Source: Roseateles sp.
GTDB taxonomy: Bacteria > Pseudomonadota > Gammaproteobacteria > Burkholderiales > Burkholderiaceae
NCBI GenBank assembly: GCA_019232985.1
Contig: JAFAMW010000059.1
Location: 1-64,000 of the forward strand
Direction: 5' to 3'
Length of the DNA stretch: 64,000 bases
Part shown: one piece after another, positions 8,899-17,188 of the stretch
How the letters are laid out: every line of letters begins with the position of its first letter
Numbering within the stretch: position 1 is the stretch's first letter
The notes under the pieces: generated by a model
Seen by the model: the letters and a program-made list of their open reading frames with translations, nothing else
What the model was told of the DNA's origin: nothing
The model's database searches: none
Made by a program: the position numbers and the translations under genes

Positions 8899-9638
8899 AT
8901 GGGGCCCCCACGTCCGCGCAGGCGCGTCCTGCCCCCCGCGGGGGCGAAGCCGTTCTCGGGAGCGGCCCGTCGAACGGCTTGACCGGCTACTTCATCACCG
9001 GCACCGACACCGAGATCGGCAAGACGACGATCACGGCCGGCCTCGTCCACCTGTTCCAGTCGCGCGGCCGGCGCGTCGCGCCGATCAAGTCGCTCGCGGC
9101 CGGCACCGAAGCCGACGGCCTCAACGAGGACGTCGCGCGCCTGCACGGCGCCCAGACCCTGGGCCTGACGCCCGCGCAGGTCTGCCCGCTCGTGCTGCGC
9201 GAGCCCTGCGCGCCGCATATCGCGGCCAGGCTCGAAGGCCGCGACATCGACGCGGCGCAGCTGCTCGCGGCGATCCGCGCGACCGCCGCGCGCGGCGACA
9301 TGGCGCTCGTCGAAGGCGTCGGCGGCTTCCGCGTGCCGCTGGTGCCGGGCTTCGACACCGCCGACCTCGCCACGCAGCTCGCGCTGCCCGTGGTCCTCGT
9401 CGTCGGCCTGCGCCTCGGCTGCATCAACCACGCGCTGCTGACGGCCGAGGCGATCCGCGCGCGCGGCCTCAGGCTCGCGGCCTGGGTCGCGAACACCGCC
9501 GACCCGTCCATGCCCCATGTGGCCGACAATCTGGCCGCCTTGGCCGATGGCCTCGCGGCGCCCTGCTGGGGCCATGTGCCGCGCCTTTCCGATCCGTCCC
9601 CCGCGGCCGTCGCCGCGCACCTGAAGGTTTCCGAATGA
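8895..9638 (+). CDS. bioD: Dethiobiotin synthetase with an N-terminal extension
   Basis: A 247-residue ATP-dependent enzyme that closes the ureido ring of dethiobiotin. The P-loop GTDTEIGKT is at residues 36-44, with [10 protein letters not shown] and a C-terminal [11 protein letters not shown] also typical. Ordinary BioD proteins reach the P-loop within about ten residues, whereas here roughly 28 residues rich in Ala, Pro, Gly and Ser come first, encoded by a GC-rich dispersed element. The ATG at 8895 overlaps the bioF stop (ATGA), which favours it. A TTG at 8979 would give a normal-length protein beginning [12 protein letters not shown] but lacks a well-placed ribosome site. Confidence 0.93.
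   Translation: MNGAPTSAQARPAPRGGEAVLGSGPSNGLTGYFITGTDTEIGKTTITAGLVHLFQSRGRRVAPIKSLAAGTEADGLNEDVARLHGAQTLGLTPAQVCPLVLREPCAPHIAARLEGRDIDAAQLLAAIRATAARGDMALVEGVGGFRVPLVPGFDTADLATQLALPVVLVVGLRLGCINHALLTAEAIRARGLRLAAWVANTADPSMPHVADNLAALADGLAAPCWGHVPRLSDPSPAAVAAHLKVSE
8901..8970 (+). repeat. GC-rich dispersed element lying in-frame in the 5' end of bioD
   Basis: This stretch opens with GGGGCCCCCACG and contains CCCCCGCGGGGG (8933-8944, a perfect palindrome) and ends near GGGAGCGGCCCG. The order GGGGCCCCCACG ... CTGCCCCCCGCGGGGGC ... GGAGCGGCCCG resembles intergenic repeats I remember from Comamonadaceae-type genomes. Here it lies within the reading frame between the bioF stop and the conserved BioD domain. 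The resemblance is from memory; copies elsewhere in this genome would confirm it. Confidence 0.45.
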
Positions 9639-10675
9639 ACCAGATCCAGACCCTGACCCCCACGACCGACGCCGACCGCCGCCTTGCCAAGCCGCTGACG
9701 GTCGACGAAGTCGCCGCGCTGTTCGAGCTGCCGTTCATGGACCTCGTGTTCCGCGCCCAGCAGGTCCACCGCGAGCATTTCGACGCGAACGCGGTCCAGC
9801 TGTCGACGCTTCTGTCGATCAAGACCGGCGGCTGCGAGGAGGACTGCAAGTACTGCCCGCAGTCGGCCCATTTCGACACCGGCCTGAAGGCCGAGAAGCT
9901 GCTGCCGCTCGAGGAGGTCATGGCGGCCGCGCGCGCGGCCAAGGCGAACGGCGCGACGCGCTTCTGCATGGGCGCGGCCTGGCGCTCGCCCAAGGAGCGC
10001 CACCTCGAGCAGATCGGCGAGATGATCTCGGGCGTCAAGGCCCTGGGCCTCGAGACCTGCCTGACCGCCGGCATGCTCGGCGAGGGCCAGGCCGAACAGC
10101 TCAAGGGCGCGGGCCTCGACTACTACAACCACAATCTCGATACCGCGCCCGAGTTCTACGGCCAGATCATCACGACGCGTACCTACCAGGACCGCCTCGA
10201 CACGCTCGAGCGCGTGCGCGCGCAGGGCCTCAAGGTCTGCTCGGGCGGCATCGTCGGCATGGGCGAGACGCGCCGCCAGCGCGCGGGCCTGATCGTCCAG
10301 CTCGCCAACCTCGATCCCTATCCGGAGTCGGTGCCGATCAACAACCTCGTCCAGGTCGAGGGTACGCCGCTCGCGGGCACGGCGGCGCTCGACCCCTTCG
10401 AGTTCGTGCGCACGATCGCGGTCGCGCGCATCTGCATGCCGCGCGCGATGGTGCGCCTGTCGGCCGGCCGCGAGGACATGCCCGAGGCCATGCAGGCCCT
10501 GTGCTTCATGGCCGGCGCGAACTCGATGTTCTACGGCGACAAGCTGCTGACCACGGCGAACCCGCAGGCCGCGAAGGACCGCGCGCTGCTCGAGCGCCTG
10601 GGCATGCGCTGCGCGTCGGAGGCCGAGCTCGGCGCCGGCGAGGCCGAGGGCGAAGGCTGCGGCCACTGCCACTGA
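9635..10675 (+). CDS. bioB: Biotin synthase
   Basis: A 346-residue radical SAM enzyme that inserts sulfur into dethiobiotin. The radical SAM cluster cysteines are Cys67, Cys71 and Cys74 in [11 protein letters not shown]. Other conserved parts are [36 protein letters not shown], and the C-terminal LMAGAN-like segment ([18 protein letters not shown]). It ends with a short Gly/Glu tail and CGHCH. The ATG overlaps the bioD stop, completing a tightly coupled A-F-D-B operon. All expected cluster ligands appear intact. Confidence 0.97.
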   Translation: MNQIQTLTPTTDADRRLAKPLTVDEVAALFELPFMDLVFRAQQVHREHFDANAVQLSTLLSIKTGGCEEDCKYCPQSAHFDTGLKAEKLLPLEEVMAAARAAKANGATRFCMGAAWRSPKERHLEQIGEMISGVKALGLETCLTAGMLGEGQAEQLKGAGLDYYNHNLDTAPEFYGQIITTRTYQDRLDTLERVRAQGLKVCSGGIVGMGETRRQRAGLIVQLANLDPYPESVPINNLVQVEGTPLAGTAALDPFEFVRTIAVARICMPRAMVRLSAGREDMPEAMQALCFMAGANSMFYGDKLLTTANPQAAKDRALLERLGMRCASEAELGAGEAEGEGCGHCH

Positions 10676-10717
10676 CGGATAGAACAGACCGCTGCGACGC
10701 GGCAGGAGACAACAGAG

Positions 10718-12703
10718 ATGTTCAAGAAGATCCTCATCGCCAACCGCGGCGAGATCGCCTGCCGCGTCGCGGCGACCGCGCGCCGGCTCGGCGTGAAGAC
10801 CGTCGCCGTCTACTCGGACGCCGACGCGCAAGCCCGCCACGTGCGCGCCTGCGACGAGGCCGTCCACATCGGCGGCGCGGCGCCCAGGGACTCCTACCTG
10901 CAGTGGCAGCGCATCCTGGATGCCGCGAAGGCGACCGGCGCCGAGGCCGTGCACCCGGGCTACGGCTTCCTGAGCGAGAACGAGGACTTCGCCCAGGCCT
11001 GCGCGGACGCGGGCCTCGTCTTCATCGGCCCGCCGCCGAGCGCGATCAAGGCGATGGGCCTGAAGGCCGAGTCCAAGCGCCTGATGGAGGCGGCCCGGGT
11101 GCCGCTCGTGCCCGGCTACCACGGCGCCGGCCAGGACCCCGCGCTGCTCAAGCGCGAGGCCGAGCGCATCGGCTTTCCGGTGCTGATCAAGGCGAGCGCG
11201 GGCGGCGGCGGCAAGGGCATGCGCGCGGTCTACACGGCCGAGGAATTCGACGCCGCGCTCGCCTCGTGCCAGCGCGAGGCGATCAACAGCTTCGGCGACG
11301 ACGCCGTACTGATCGAGCGTTATGTTCAGAAGCCGCGCCATATCGAGATCCAGGTCTTCGGCGACGCGCACGGCAACTGCGTCTACCTGTTCGAGCGCGA
11401 CTGCTCGGTCCAGCGCCGCCACCAGAAGGTGCTCGAGGAGGCGCCTGCGCCCGGCATGACGGCCGAGCGCCGCGCGCAGATGGGCGAGGCCGCGGTCGCC
11501 GCGGCTCAGGCTGTCGGCTACCAAGGGGCGGGCACCGTCGAGTTCATCGCGGAGCAGGACGGCCGCTTCTATTTCATGGAAATGAACACGCGGCTGCAGG
11601 TCGAGCACCCGGTGACCGAGGCGATCGCGGGCCTCGACCTCGTCGAATGGCAGCTGCGCGTCGCGGCCGGCGAGCCGCTGCCGCTCGCGCAGGACCAGCT
11701 CGAGTTCAAGGGCCACGCGATCGAGGCGCGCATCTGCGCCGAGAACCCCGAGGGCGGCTTCCTGCCCGCGACCGGCCGGCTCGAGGTCGCGCGCTGGCCC
11801 GCCCATGTCGCGTTCACCCGCGGCGATGTCCGCGTCGACGCGGGCGTCGGCGAGGGCGACGCGATCTCGCCGTTCTACGACTCGATGATCGCGAAGCTGA
11901 TCGTCTGGGGCGAGGACCGTGCCCAGGCGCTCGCGCGCCTCGACGCCGCGCTGCGCGACACCCATATCGTCGGCCTGCACACCAACGTCGCGTTCTTGCG
12001 CCGCTGCGCGGCGACCGCATCCTTCGCGGGCGCCGACCTCGACACGGCGCTGATCGAGCGCGAGCGCGCCGCGCTGTTCGGCCAGCCGGGCCTGCCGCTC
12101 GAGACCGTGGCCGCGGCCGTCGTCGCCCACACGCTCGCCGAAGAGGGCTTGAGCGAGGACGCCGACCCGTGGAGCCGCCGCGACGGCTGGCGTTTGTTCG
12201 GCGCCGCGCGGCGTCGCTTCGAGCTCGACGTCGACGGCACCCACCACCGCGTGCTGCTCGCGCGCCGCCACGCGGGCGGCATGAGCCTGACGGTCGGCGC
12301 GCGCGAGGTCGCGTTCGCCGTCGAATCCCAAGGCAGCGAGCGCCACACGCTGCACCTCGACGGCTCGGCGGCGACGCGCGTGACGACCTACAAGGTCGGC
12401 GAGCAGGTCGCCGTGTTCGGCCCGCAGGGCTCGGCGCTGGTGACCGAGGTCGACGCGATCCGCCACGCGGGCGCGGGCGACGCCGGCGCCGGCCGCCTGA
12501 GCGCGCCGATGCCGGGCAAGATGGTCGCCTTCCTCGCCCGGCCCGGCGACCAGGTCGCGAAGGGCCAGCCGCTCGCCGTGATGGAGGCGATGAAGATGGA
12601 ACACACGATCGCCGCGCCGCGCGACGGCGTCGTCGCCGAGCTGCTGTTCGCGGTCGGCGACCAGGTCGGCGACGGCGCCGAGTTGCTGCGCCTGGAGGCA
12701 TGA
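10718..12703 (+). CDS. liuD: 3-methylcrotonyl-CoA carboxylase, biotin carboxylase / carrier (alpha) subunit
   Basis: A 661-residue subunit with an N-terminal biotin carboxylase domain (KILIANRGEIACRV, VHPGYGFLSEN, the ATP-grasp loop KASAGGGGKGMR, FMEMNTRLQVEHPVTE) and a C-terminal biotinyl domain with the acceptor lysine Lys626 in EAMKMEH. It carboxylates its own biotin with ATP and bicarbonate and passes CO2 to the beta subunit. Length and order fit MCC alpha. It lies directly downstream of the biotin synthesis genes, so cofactor and apoenzyme could be made from one transcript. Acetyl-, propionyl- and geranyl-CoA carboxylase alpha subunits look similar; the neighbouring MCC beta and HMG-CoA lyase decide the name. 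Confidence 0.92.
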   Translation: MFKKILIANRGEIACRVAATARRLGVKTVAVYSDADAQARHVRACDEAVHIGGAAPRDSYLQWQRILDAAKATGAEAVHPGYGFLSENEDFAQACADAGLVFIGPPPSAIKAMGLKAESKRLMEAARVPLVPGYHGAGQDPALLKREAERIGFPVLIKASAGGGGKGMRAVYTAEEFDAALASCQREAINSFGDDAVLIERYVQKPRHIEIQVFGDAHGNCVYLFERDCSVQRRHQKVLEEAPAPGMTAERRAQMGEAAVAAAQAVGYQGAGTVEFIAEQDGRFYFMEMNTRLQVEHPVTEAIAGLDLVEWQLRVAAGEPLPLAQDQLEFKGHAIEARICAENPEGGFLPATGRLEVARWPAHVAFTRGDVRVDAGVGEGDAISPFYDSMIAKLIVWGEDRAQALARLDAALRDTHIVGLHTNVAFLRRCAATASFAGADLDTALIERERAALFGQPGLPLETVAAAVVAHTLAEEGLSEDADPWSRRDGWRLFGAARRRFELDVDGTHHRVLLARRHAGGMSLTVGAREVAFAVESQGSERHTLHLDGSAATRVTTYKVGEQVAVFGPQGSALVTEVDAIRHAGAGDAGAGRLSAPMPGKMVAFLARPGDQVAKGQPLAVMEAMKMEHTIAAPRDGVVAELLFAVGDQVGDGAELLRLEA

Positions 12704-12718
12704 GGCGAAAATCCGGTC

Positions 12719-12913
12719 ATGCAGCGCGACCTCGTCAGAGTCACCGACCGTCGCCGCCAGGTCGCCGAGGACCTGGCGTTCTGGCGCGCGCGCCCGGCCG
12801 TCGAGCGGCTCGCCGCGGTCGAAAGCCTGCGGCTTCAGCACGAAGGCCTGGCCCCAGATGCTCAACCAAGACTTCAAAGAGTTTGCCGAGTTGCTCAACG
12901 CGCGCGGCGTTGA
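12719..12913 (+). CDS. Small protein preceding a nucleotidyltransferase, antitoxin-like
   Basis: A 64-residue protein. The middle, DLAFWRARPAVERLAAVESLRLQH, and the end, RLQRVCRVAQR, match my memory of short conserved proteins encoded directly upstream of minimal nucleotidyltransferases in many bacteria, where the pair is suspected to be a toxin-antitoxin-like module. No enzymatic motif is present. It overlaps the following gene by 56 bases in another frame, an arrangement also seen in relatives, which argues that both are real. It begins 15 bases after the carboxylase alpha stop. Function unproven; the gene call itself is moderately secure. Confidence 0.55.
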   Translation: MQRDLVRVTDRRRQVAEDLAFWRARPAVERLAAVESLRLQHEGLAPDAQPRLQRVCRVAQRARR

Positions 12914-13295
12914 GTACCTGGTCGTCGGCGGCTACGCGCTGGCCGTGCACGGCCATCCACGCTACACCGGTGACATCGATTTCTGGCTATGTCCGGAAGC
13001 CGGCAATATCGCGAAGCTGCTCGAGGCGTTGAAGGCCTTCGGCTTTGCCGCGCTGGAACTGGGCGTTGCGGATTTCGGCCCCGATGCGGTGATCCAGTTG
13101 GGGCAGCCGCCGCGGCGTATTGACCTTCTGACGAGCGTCGACGGCGTTTCCTTCCGCGCCTGTTATGACCGGCGCGAGGTCGTCGATGTCAGCGGCGTGC
13201 TCCTGAATTTCATCGGCCTTGAGGATTTCAAGGCCAACAAGCGTGCGAGCGGCCGCCACAAGGATCTGGCCGATCTCGATTGCCTGGAAGACTGA
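12858..13295 (+). CDS. Minimal nucleotidyltransferase (AbiEii/DUF6036-like)
   Basis: A 145-residue protein with the nucleotidyltransferase beta-polymerase signature: Gly24-Gly25 in VVGGYALAVHG and the paired aspartates Asp39 and Asp41 in YTGDIDFWL, plus a later RIDLLTSVDG that could supply the third acidic residue. Relatives include AbiEii-type toxins and MNT-HEPN enzymes that transfer nucleotides onto tRNA or partner proteins; the substrate here is unknown. The base composition is visibly less GC-rich than the surrounding catabolic genes (many TTG, TTT, GTT and TAT codons), suggesting acquisition. It ends 3 bases before the HMG-CoA lyase start, so it is embedded in the leucine transcription unit. 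Confidence 0.82.
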   Translation: MLNQDFKEFAELLNARGVEYLVVGGYALAVHGHPRYTGDIDFWLCPEAGNIAKLLEALKAFGFAALELGVADFGPDAVIQLGQPPRRIDLLTSVDGVSFRACYDRREVVDVSGVLLNFIGLEDFKANKRASGRHKDLADLDCLED

Positions 13296-13298
13296 GCC

Positions 13299-14207
13299 AT
13301 GAACCTGCCCAGCCATGTAACCCTCGTCGACGTCGGTCCGCGCGACGGCCTGCAGAACGAGAAGCAGCCGATCGCGACGGCCGACAAGGTCGAACTGATC
13401 GCGCGCCTCGCCGCGGCCGGCCTGCGCGAGATCGAGGCCGCGAGCTTCGTGAGCCCGAAGTGGGTGCCGCAGATGGCCGACGGCGCCGACGTGATGGCCG
13501 CCGTCGCGCGGCCCGCGGGCCTGCGCCGGCATGTGCTCGTGCCCAACCTAAAGGGCCTCGAAGCCGCGCTGCCCACGCGACCCGACGAGATCGTCGTGTT
13601 CGCGGCGGCGAGCGAAGCCTTCAGCCAGAAGAACATCAACTGCTCGATCGCCGAGAGCATCGAGCGCTTCGCGCCGGTCGTCGCCCAGGCCCGCGCGGCC
13701 GGCATCGCGGTGCGCGGCGCGCTGTCCTGCGCGCTCGGCTGCCCCTACCAGGGCGAGGTCTCGGCCGACGAGGTCGAGCGCGTCGTCAAGCTGATGAAGG
13801 ACATCGGCGTCGAGCACATGGGCGTCGCCGACACGATCGGCGTCGGCACGCCGCGCCGCGTCCAGGCCGTGATGGAGCGCGCGCTCAAGCATTACGCGCT
13901 CGCCGCCGTGAGCGGCCATTTCCACGACACCTACGGCCAGGCGCTCGCGAACATCTACGCCTGCCTCGAGCTCGGCGTCGCGCGCTTCGACGCGAGCGTC
14001 GCGGGTCTCGGCGGCTGCCCCTACGCGAAGGGCGCGACCGGCAATGTCGCGACCGAGGACGTCGTGTTCATGCTCGACGGCCTCGGCGTCGCGACCGGCA
14101 TCGACCTGGACCGCCTCGTCGACGCCGGCGCGTTCATCTCCGAACGCCTCGGCCGGCCGCCGGTGTCGCGCGTCGCGCGCGCGCTGCTCGCCAAGCGCGC
14201 GGGCTGA
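13299..14207 (+). CDS. liuE: Hydroxymethylglutaryl-CoA lyase
   Basis: A 302-residue DRE-TIM metallolyase that splits HMG-CoA into acetyl-CoA and acetoacetate, the last step of the leucine pathway. It shows VTLVDVGPRDGLQNE (metal and substrate site), the SFVSPKWVPQMAD segment, HFHDTYGQALAN with metal-binding histidines, and GLGGCPYAKGATGN with the catalytic-loop Cys240. Length is normal. Also named mvaB or hmgL in some genomes. It is the last gene of the plus-strand block and is convergent with the M56 peptidase gene after a 9-base gap. Confidence 0.95.
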   Translation: MNLPSHVTLVDVGPRDGLQNEKQPIATADKVELIARLAAAGLREIEAASFVSPKWVPQMADGADVMAAVARPAGLRRHVLVPNLKGLEAALPTRPDEIVVFAAASEAFSQKNINCSIAESIERFAPVVAQARAAGIAVRGALSCALGCPYQGEVSADEVERVVKLMKDIGVEHMGVADTIGVGTPRRVQAVMERALKHYALAAVSGHFHDTYGQALANIYACLELGVARFDASVAGLGGCPYAKGATGNVATEDVVFMLDGLGVATGIDLDRLVDAGAFISERLGRPPVSRVARALLAKRAG

Positions 14208-14216
14208 CGCGGTCTC

Positions 14217-16568
14217 TCAAGTCTGGTCGAGGTGGTCGAGCGCCCGCTCGGCCTGGCCGCGCTCGAAGTCCGGCAGGCGCCGCGCGACGCGGCGGTACTG
14301 CGCGATCAGCGCCGCGTCGGCCGGCATGCGCTCGGCGACCGCGTTGAGCACGTTCAGCGTGTCGAAGCTGCTGCCGATGCTCGCGGTCGCGCCGAGCACG
14401 GCGCCGTAGCCCTCGGGCTTGAGCGGGCCGCCGCTGACGAGCGCGACGAGCGCTTCGCGGCGGTCGAAGTCGCTGTTGATCGCGGCGGCCGTGTCGGCGT
14501 AGGCATGGACCTGCGCGGCGTCGCCGCGGTCCAGGCGCGTCGCGATCGTCGCGAGCGCGGTGCGGCGGTCGAAGTCGCTGTGCACGCCCTGCGTCGCCTC
14601 GAGCGCGGCCGTGACGAGTGCCGGCGGCGCCTTGCCGGCCGCGTCGGTCCTGCTCGCCTGGAGCTGGGTCTCGATCGCCGTGCGCGCGTCGAAGTCCGAG
14701 TGGATGCGCGCGACCGCAGCCTGCCAGGCCGCGATCACGGCCGGGCTCGTCGCGAGCTGCGGCGCGAGCGCCGCCAGCGCGGTGCGCTGGTCGTAGTCGG
14801 AATTCACGCCGGCGAGGCTTTGCAGCCACGCGGCCTGCAGCGCCGCGTCGAGCGGCTGGCCCGCGATCGCCTGCAGGCACATGCGACGGTCGTAGTCGCT
14901 GCCGAGCTTGGTGCTGCGCTCGATCAGGGCGCCGAGCGTGGCCGCGTCCTGCGGGCCGCTGCGCACGAGCGCCTGGATCAGCGCGCTGCGCGCGAAGTCC
15001 GCGCCGACATGGTCGATGCGCGCGAGCACGGCCGGCACGCCGCCGTGCGCGAGCAGGCGGCGTACCTGCTCGTCGGGGTTGACGACCGACTGCACGAGCA
15101 GGTCGACGATGCCCTTGAACCAGGCCTCGTCGTCGGCGTCCATCGTGGCCTTGGCGCCGTCGCGCTCGAACTGGCGCTGCAAGGGCGCGCCCGGCTGGCC
15201 GTTGATCACGAGGTGGCGCTTGTGGCCGCCATGGGTGTCGCGGACCTCGAGCTTGCCGTCGACGCCGGTCAGCTGGTCGTCGGCGTCGCTGAACTGCAGC
15301 TTGCCGTGGACATCGATGCGCAGCGAACCGTCGGGGTTGCGCGTCTCGATGCGCGTGACCCCGTCGTTCTTGAAGATCGTCGTCGAGACGCCGCCGAGGT
15401 TCGCCATCAGGCCGGAGAACAGCTCGTCGGCGTTCGCGTCGCTGCCGCGGATGATCACCGCGGGCACGGCCACGGCGGCCGTCAGCACGCAGGCGGCGAC
15501 GATCCAGCGCGTCTTGCGCGCGAGCGGCTTGGCTTTTTCATCGTTCATGGCATCTCCCTCCAGAAGTCGTTCGAGGCGCTGCGCGAGCGGCGAGCGGCGC
15601 CGGCTCATCGCCGCGGCGAGCCGTGGCGTCCGGCGGCCCTGGGCCTGCTCGGCCGCGCGCAGCAGGCATTCGGCGAGCGGCAGCGGGCCGCCGGTCAGAC
15701 GCGCGGCCCAGGCGTCGCAGGCGAGTTCGGCGAGCGTGTCGAGGCGCGCGAGCGCGACGCGGTTCAGCGGCTGCAGCCAGGCCAGGCGCACGACGGCCTG
15801 GCCCGCGGCGCGCCAGGCCGGGTCGCGCCGACGCAGATGGGCGAGCTCGTGCGCGAGCACGGCCTCGCGTTGTGCGGGGGCGAGCGCCTCGGTCCACGCG
15901 GGCAGGCAGATCGTGCCGCCCGGCGTCAGCAGCGGGCTTTGCCAGCGCGCGTCGCCGCGCAGCGCTGGCGCGCGCAGGCCGGCGCGCCGGCTCAGCGCCA
16001 GCGCCTGGGCTTCGACCTCGGCGCCGTAGCGGCGCGGCAGGCGCCGCACCGCGGCCGCGAGCCAGAGCGCGCCGCCCGCGAGCAGCGCCAGTCCGGCGAG
16101 GGCGCCGACGAGCCACAGCAGCGCCGCGGCGCTCGCGATCGCGTGCCAGGGCAGGGAGCTCGGCGCGTCGTCGGCCGGCGCGGCTGCGCCCGTGCGCGCG
16201 GCCGTCGCGGCCGGCGCCGCCTCCGCGGTCGGCGTTGCGACAGGCTGCGGCGCCATAGGCCGGGGCGTTGCGGCGGTGTCGCGCGGCGCGGCGAGCCGGG
16301 TTTCGACCTGGGCCCGCTGCGCCGCCACCGCGGGCTGCGCGGATCTGGCGCTCGCAGGGGCGTCGGTCGCCATGGGCGCTGCGCCCGACGCGATCAGCAG
16401 CGGCAGGCTCGCCGTGAGCAGCGGCCCGAACAAGGCCCAGCGCCACGCGAGCTCGGCGTGGGCGAGGCGGCGCAGCGAGCCCGCGCGCTCGGCGGCCCAG
16501 ACCAGCGCGATCAGCGCCGTGCTGTGCAGCGTGTAGGCGGCGAGCCAGTCGACGATGGCGTCAGGCAT
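14217..16568 (-). CDS. BlaR1-like M56 membrane metallopeptidase with SDFDRR repeats
   Basis: A 783-residue membrane protein. N-terminal hydrophobic segments (about 10-25, 44-62, 145-175) flank an Ala/Pro-rich stretch (65-140). The M56 zinc peptidase domain has HELAH at 240-244 and a possible third ligand in AELACDAW. After a further membrane span (about 355-374) the C-terminal part, presumably periplasmic, has a beta-rich region (385-460). A helical array follows whose units carry SDYD or SDFD-x-R-x-AL at about 557, 590, 624, 664 and 699, with weaker copies at 523 and 733. It lacks the penicillin-binding sensor of true BlaR1. It overlaps the BlaI-like repressor stop by 8 bases, so it probably cleaves that repressor on a signal. 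Confidence 0.85.
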   Translation of the reverse strand: MPDAIVDWLAAYTLHSTALIALVWAAERAGSLRRLAHAELAWRWALFGPLLTASLPLLIASGAAPMATDAPASARSAQPAVAAQRAQVETRLAAPRDTAATPRPMAPQPVATPTAEAAPAATAARTGAAAPADDAPSSLPWHAIASAAALLWLVGALAGLALLAGGALWLAAAVRRLPRRYGAEVEAQALALSRRAGLRAPALRGDARWQSPLLTPGGTICLPAWTEALAPAQREAVLAHELAHLRRRDPAWRAAGQAVVRLAWLQPLNRVALARLDTLAELACDAWAARLTGGPLPLAECLLRAAEQAQGRRTPRLAAAMSRRRSPLAQRLERLLEGDAMNDEKAKPLARKTRWIVAACVLTAAVAVPAVIIRGSDANADELFSGLMANLGGVSTTIFKNDGVTRIETRNPDGSLRIDVHGKLQFSDADDQLTGVDGKLEVRDTHGGHKRHLVINGQPGAPLQRQFERDGAKATMDADDEAWFKGIVDLLVQSVVNPDEQVRRLLAHGGVPAVLARIDHVGADFARSALIQALVRSGPQDAATLGALIERSTKLGSDYDRRMCLQAIAGQPLDAALQAAWLQSLAGVNSDYDQRTALAALAPQLATSPAVIAAWQAAVARIHSDFDARTAIETQLQASRTDAAGKAPPALVTAALEATQGVHSDFDRRTALATIATRLDRGDAAQVHAYADTAAAINSDFDRREALVALVSGGPLKPEGYGAVLGATASIGSSFDTLNVLNAVAERMPADAALIAQYRRVARRLPDFERGQAERALDHLDQT

Positions 16569-16956
16569 GGCCGCCTCCCCGGTGCTTGGCGAGCAGCGCG
16601 CGCAGGCGCGCGAGCTCGCCGGCGTCGAGCGCGTCGTCGCGCTCGAGCAGGTGGCTGACGAGCGCGCTCGCGCGGCCCTCGAACAGCTGGGTCACGAGAC
16701 CCGAGACCATCGCGCGCTGGACCTGCTCCTCGGCCACGAGCGCGCGGTACATGAGACCGCGGCCCTCGCGGCGCGACGCGAGCAGGCCGCGCTTCTCGAG
16801 CCGGCTCAGCAGCGTCGCGATCGTGGTGTGGGCGAGCCCGCGCTCGTCGCGCAGACCCTCGGCGACCTCGGCCGTGCTCGCCTCGCCGCGCTGCCAGACC
16901 TGGCGCATCACGGCGAGCTGCAGCTCGCTCAGGTGGACATCGTCGTCGGCTTCCAT
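16561..16956 (-). CDS. BlaI/MecI/CopY family repressor
   Basis: A 131-residue winged-helix repressor. LSELQLAVMRQVWQRGEAST and TTIATLLSRLEKRGLLASRREGRGLMYRAL are the DNA-binding region of BlaI/MecI proteins, followed by a dimerisation helix region. Relatives repress their own operon until a partner M56 peptidase cleaves them. The start is the ATG at 16956; a TTG three codons upstream is possible. The promoter region holds TACA/TGTA dyads, the family's operator type, and the membrane peptidase gene follows with an 8-base overlap. The target outside its own operon is unknown, and no beta-lactamase gene is nearby. Confidence 0.92.
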   Translation of the reverse strand: MEADDDVHLSELQLAVMRQVWQRGEASTAEVAEGLRDERGLAHTTIATLLSRLEKRGLLASRREGRGLMYRALVAEEQVQRAMVSGLVTQLFEGRASALVSHLLERDDALDAGELARLRALLAKHRGGGHA

Positions 16957-16966
16957 GGCGTCCAAT

Positions 16967-16998
16967 CAACTACACATGTAGTACGACAAATGTAGTTG
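16967..16998 (-). promoter_or_regulatory. Paired TACA/TGTA dyads, likely BlaI-type operator
   Basis: Two overlapping dyads lie just upstream of the repressor start. One is ACTACA-CA-TGTAGT at 16969-16982. The other is CAACTACA (16967-16974) with TGTAGTTG (16991-16998), 8-base perfect arms around 16 bases. BlaI and MecI bind TACA/TGTA dyads, and the position within 45 bases of the start fits autorepression. Confidence 0.65.
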
Positions 16999-17188
16999 AA
17001 TAAATCGCAAGACGTCAACAGAGGCCGTGCGGGCGTTGCCGAATCGGCGCGAACCGCCGCCGCCAAGCCTGATCAGCCCCACCGCGGCCCACCGGGATTG
17101 CGCAAAGGAGCCCACGCCGCTTCAGCGTGCCGTCCAAGGCCGACGAGGCCGCGTTCGACCGCTCGCTTCGGACCGCCTTAGGCCAAGC

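Noticed and set aside
8987..12898. Minus-strand open frame of about 1300 codons opposite bioD, bioB and the carboxylase alpha gene
   Set aside because: Same composition effect; the plus-strand proteins are unmistakable and fully conserved.
16996..17181. Possible 61-codon gene between the BlaI-like operator and the dienelactone hydrolase gene
   Set aside because: Composition is Arg/Pro/Ala-rich low complexity, no ribosome site or homology; I see no gene in this gap.
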